Assembly (NCBI GenBank): GCA_946480685.1
Contig: CAMLLI010000237.1
Location: 1-6,790 of the forward strand
Length of the DNA stretch: 6,790 bases
Direction of reading: 5' to 3'
Source of the DNA: an uncultured Flammeovirgaceae bacterium
Lineage (GTDB): Bacteria; Bacteroidota; Bacteroidia; Cytophagales; Cyclobacteriaceae
Position 1 is the stretch's first letter. Every line of letters starts with the position of its first letter. The notes under the pieces are model-generated. The model was not told where the DNA came from and searched no databases. It was given only the letters and a program-made list of their open reading frames with translations. Of this stretch, positions 5,431-6,790 are shown in pieces. Made by a program: the position numbers and the translations under genes.

Positions 5431-6717
5431 CTACACTTTATAGTTCAACAAATCCTGCCCTATATCTTTGCGGAAGTACAAGCCATCCCACTGTATCTGT
5501 TCGGCTGTAGCATACGCTTTTTCACGTGCTTCGTCCAGCGAGCTTCCTTTACCCGATATGGCGAGTACGCGTCCTCCCTCTGTGACTACATTTTCCTGAT
5601 GCTGTTTTGTTCCTGCATGGAACACCAATGCTTTATCATGATTGTGAAGTCCGCTGATCACTTTGCCTTTTTCATAGTCACCCGGATAACCGCCCGATAC
5701 CAATGCAATGGTAACAGCATGCTGATCGTCAATATCAATGGTCTTACCAGCCAGTGAACCGTTTGCTGCAGCCACAAGTAATTCCAGGAAATCGCTTTTA
5801 ATGCGAGGCATTACAGCTTGTGTTTCCGGATCGCCCATGCGCGCGTTGTATTCAATAACGTATGGCGTACCGCCAACATTCATCAATCCTACAAAGATGA
5901 ATCCTTTATAGTCGATGGCATCTTTCTTCAAACCTTCGATGGTAGGTTTTACTACCTCGTCTTCTACGCGTTTCATAAAAGAATTTGTAGCAAACACTAC
6001 CGGTGATACGGCCCCCATGCCTCCGGTGTTAGGACCTGTATCGCCTTCACCAATGCGTTTATAGTCTTTTGCTTCCGGCAGGATCACATAATCTTTGCCA
6101 TCTGTCAGGACAAATACCGAGAGCTCTATACCATTTAAAAATTCTTCGATGAGCACCTTCGCACTCGCCTCTCCGAATTTCTTATTTACCAGCATTTCTT
6201 TTATTACAGCTTTGGCTTCAGCCTGGCTCAGACTGATGATAACACCTTTACCGGCGGCCAGTCCATCGGCCTTTAACACGATAGGAGGTTTGCAGGTAGC
6301 GATATAGTCAAACGCCTGATCGAGCTCCGCAACCTGAAAGGTTCTGGCCTTTGCTGTAGGTATATTATTGCGGATCATAAACTGCTTCGAGAAATCTTTA
6401 CTTCCTTCAAGCTGGGCTCCTACTTTACCAGGACCAACCATCAGGATGTTTTTAAGCTTTGGATCAGCTTCAAAGAAATCGCGAATACCTTTTACCAGTG
6501 GTGCTTCCGGACCTACCACAACAAGGTCTATAGCGTTATCCAGGCAGAATTGCCCGAGCTTTAAAAAGTCTTCAGCAGCGATCGCTACATTTTCGGCAAT
6601 CTGTGCCGTGCCCGGATTACCCGGTGCAACATAAAGTTTTCCGCACTGCGGGCTTTGCTTTATCTTCCAGGCAAGAGCATGCTCTCTGCCTCCGTTCCCT
6701 ATAATGAGTATATTCAT
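5431..6717 (-). CDS. purD: Phosphoribosylamine-glycine ligase (GAR synthetase)
   Basis: This 428-residue protein, of normal family length, joins glycine to 5-phosphoribosylamine using ATP to make GAR, the second step of de novo purine synthesis, in the cytosol. It shows the family landmarks in order: IIGNGGREHALAWK (5-18), VAPGNPGT (30-37), VVVGPEAPLV (66-75), the ATP-grasp segment LKADGLAAGKGV (148-159), GPNTGGMGAVSP (228-239), the metal/ATP end EYNARMGDPETQ (289-300) and LVSGGYPGDY (339-348). All key motifs look intact. An in-frame TTG at 6744 would add nine residues, but it lies inside the predicted -7 promoter box and the family begins at MNILIIG, so ATG 6717 is the start. There is no obvious Shine-Dalgarno. 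It is the first gene of a minus-strand operon; the next gene starts 4 bp after its TAG stop. The predicted leader is only about 18 nt, too short to hold a purine riboswitch. Confidence 0.97.
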   Translation of the reverse strand: MNILIIGNGGREHALAWKIKQSPQCGKLYVAPGNPGTAQIAENVAIAAEDFLKLGQFCLDNAIDLVVVGPEAPLVKGIRDFFEADPKLKNILMVGPGKVGAQLEGSKDFSKQFMIRNNIPTAKARTFQVAELDQAFDYIATCKPPIVLKADGLAAGKGVIISLSQAEAKAVIKEMLVNKKFGEASAKVLIEEFLNGIELSVFVLTDGKDYVILPEAKDYKRIGEGDTGPNTGGMGAVSPVVFATNSFMKRVEDEVVKPTIEGLKKDAIDYKGFIFVGLMNVGGTPYVIEYNARMGDPETQAVMPRIKSDFLELLVAAANGSLAGKTIDIDDQHAVTIALVSGGYPGDYEKGKVISGLHNHDKALVFHAGTKQHQENVVTEGGRVLAISGKGSSLDEAREKAYATAEQIQWDGLYFRKDIGQDLLNYKV

Positions 6718-6741
6718 TGAGGTCAAAATCAAGTTGAATCC

Positions 6742-6772
6742 CAAAGATAGCCGCGAAATCGGTTAAATAAAA
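6742..6772 (-). promoter_or_regulatory. Bacteroidota-type promoter for the purD-ricT-gldH operon
   Basis: On the minus strand TATCTTTG (6749-6742) matches the Bacteroidota -7 consensus TAnnTTTG exactly. A T-rich -33 element (GTTTT, with TTTT at 6772-6769) lies 19 bp upstream. Transcription would begin around 6735, giving a leader of about 18 nt before ATG 6717. The -7 match is perfect; the -33 element is a weaker T run rather than exact TTTG. Confidence 0.6.
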
Positions 6773-6790
6773 CGTCCCTGAAATCGTTAG

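Noticed and set aside
5209..5757. A 182-codon plus-strand frame across the purD/ricT junction
   Set aside because: It is antisense to two well-recognised genes and has no recognisable domain.
6718..6735. A purine-responsive riboswitch in the purD leader
   Set aside because: The predicted leader is only about 18 nt, and no structured aptamer is seen in the remaining bases to the window edge.
6718..6744. A nine-residue longer purD from TTG 6744
   Set aside because: The TTG sits in the predicted -7 promoter element, and the protein family starts at the MNILIIG position.

Overview
The window looks like a chromosomal segment of a Bacteroidota bacterium, probably a Chitinophagales/Sphingobacteriales-type lineage (the lineage is an inference). 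The main support is a gldH-type gliding lipoprotein gene directly downstream of a PSP1/RicT-like gene with the Bacteroidota-style cysteine-rich N-terminus. Further support comes from promoter-like TAnnTTTG boxes, the near absence of Shine-Dalgarno sites, and outer-membrane barrels whose mature ends start with Gln-Gly-Cys.

Layout: (1) Positions 2-418, plus strand, hold the 3' end of a homoserine dehydrogenase gene, closed by a clear intrinsic terminator (452-487). (2) Positions 532-1080, plus strand, encode a small membrane-anchored protein of unknown function that starts at TTG. A plausible promoter for it overlaps the preceding terminator. (3) Positions 1181-2254 and 2310-3386, plus strand, hold two tandem paralogous outer-membrane beta-barrel proteins of the Phenol_MetA_deg-like type. 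By eye they are about 60% identical, and they differ mainly in putative loops. (4) Positions 3410-3441 hold one hairpin flanked by A and T runs that can terminate transcription from both sides. (5) On the minus strand, purD (6717-5431), a PSP1/RicT-like gene (5426-3945) and gldH (3948-3466) form a very compact operon, with a 4-nt gap and then a 4-nt ATGA overlap. A good Bacteroidota-type promoter lies just upstream of purD.

Functionally, the minus-strand operon joins a purine-biosynthesis enzyme, a probable Fe-S/RNA-processing cofactor and a gliding lipoprotein. The plus-strand genes are envelope proteins plus the end of an amino-acid biosynthesis gene. No RNA gene, mobile element, CRISPR array or phage gene is visible, and no gene-free stretch exceeds about 115 bases. 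I see no clear new multi-gene system. The points most worth a second look are the repeat-rich disordered tail of the RicT-like protein, the purD-ricT-gldH linkage, the diverged barrel pair (one copy carries an EF-hand-like loop), and a 23-bp inverted repeat ahead of the barrels.
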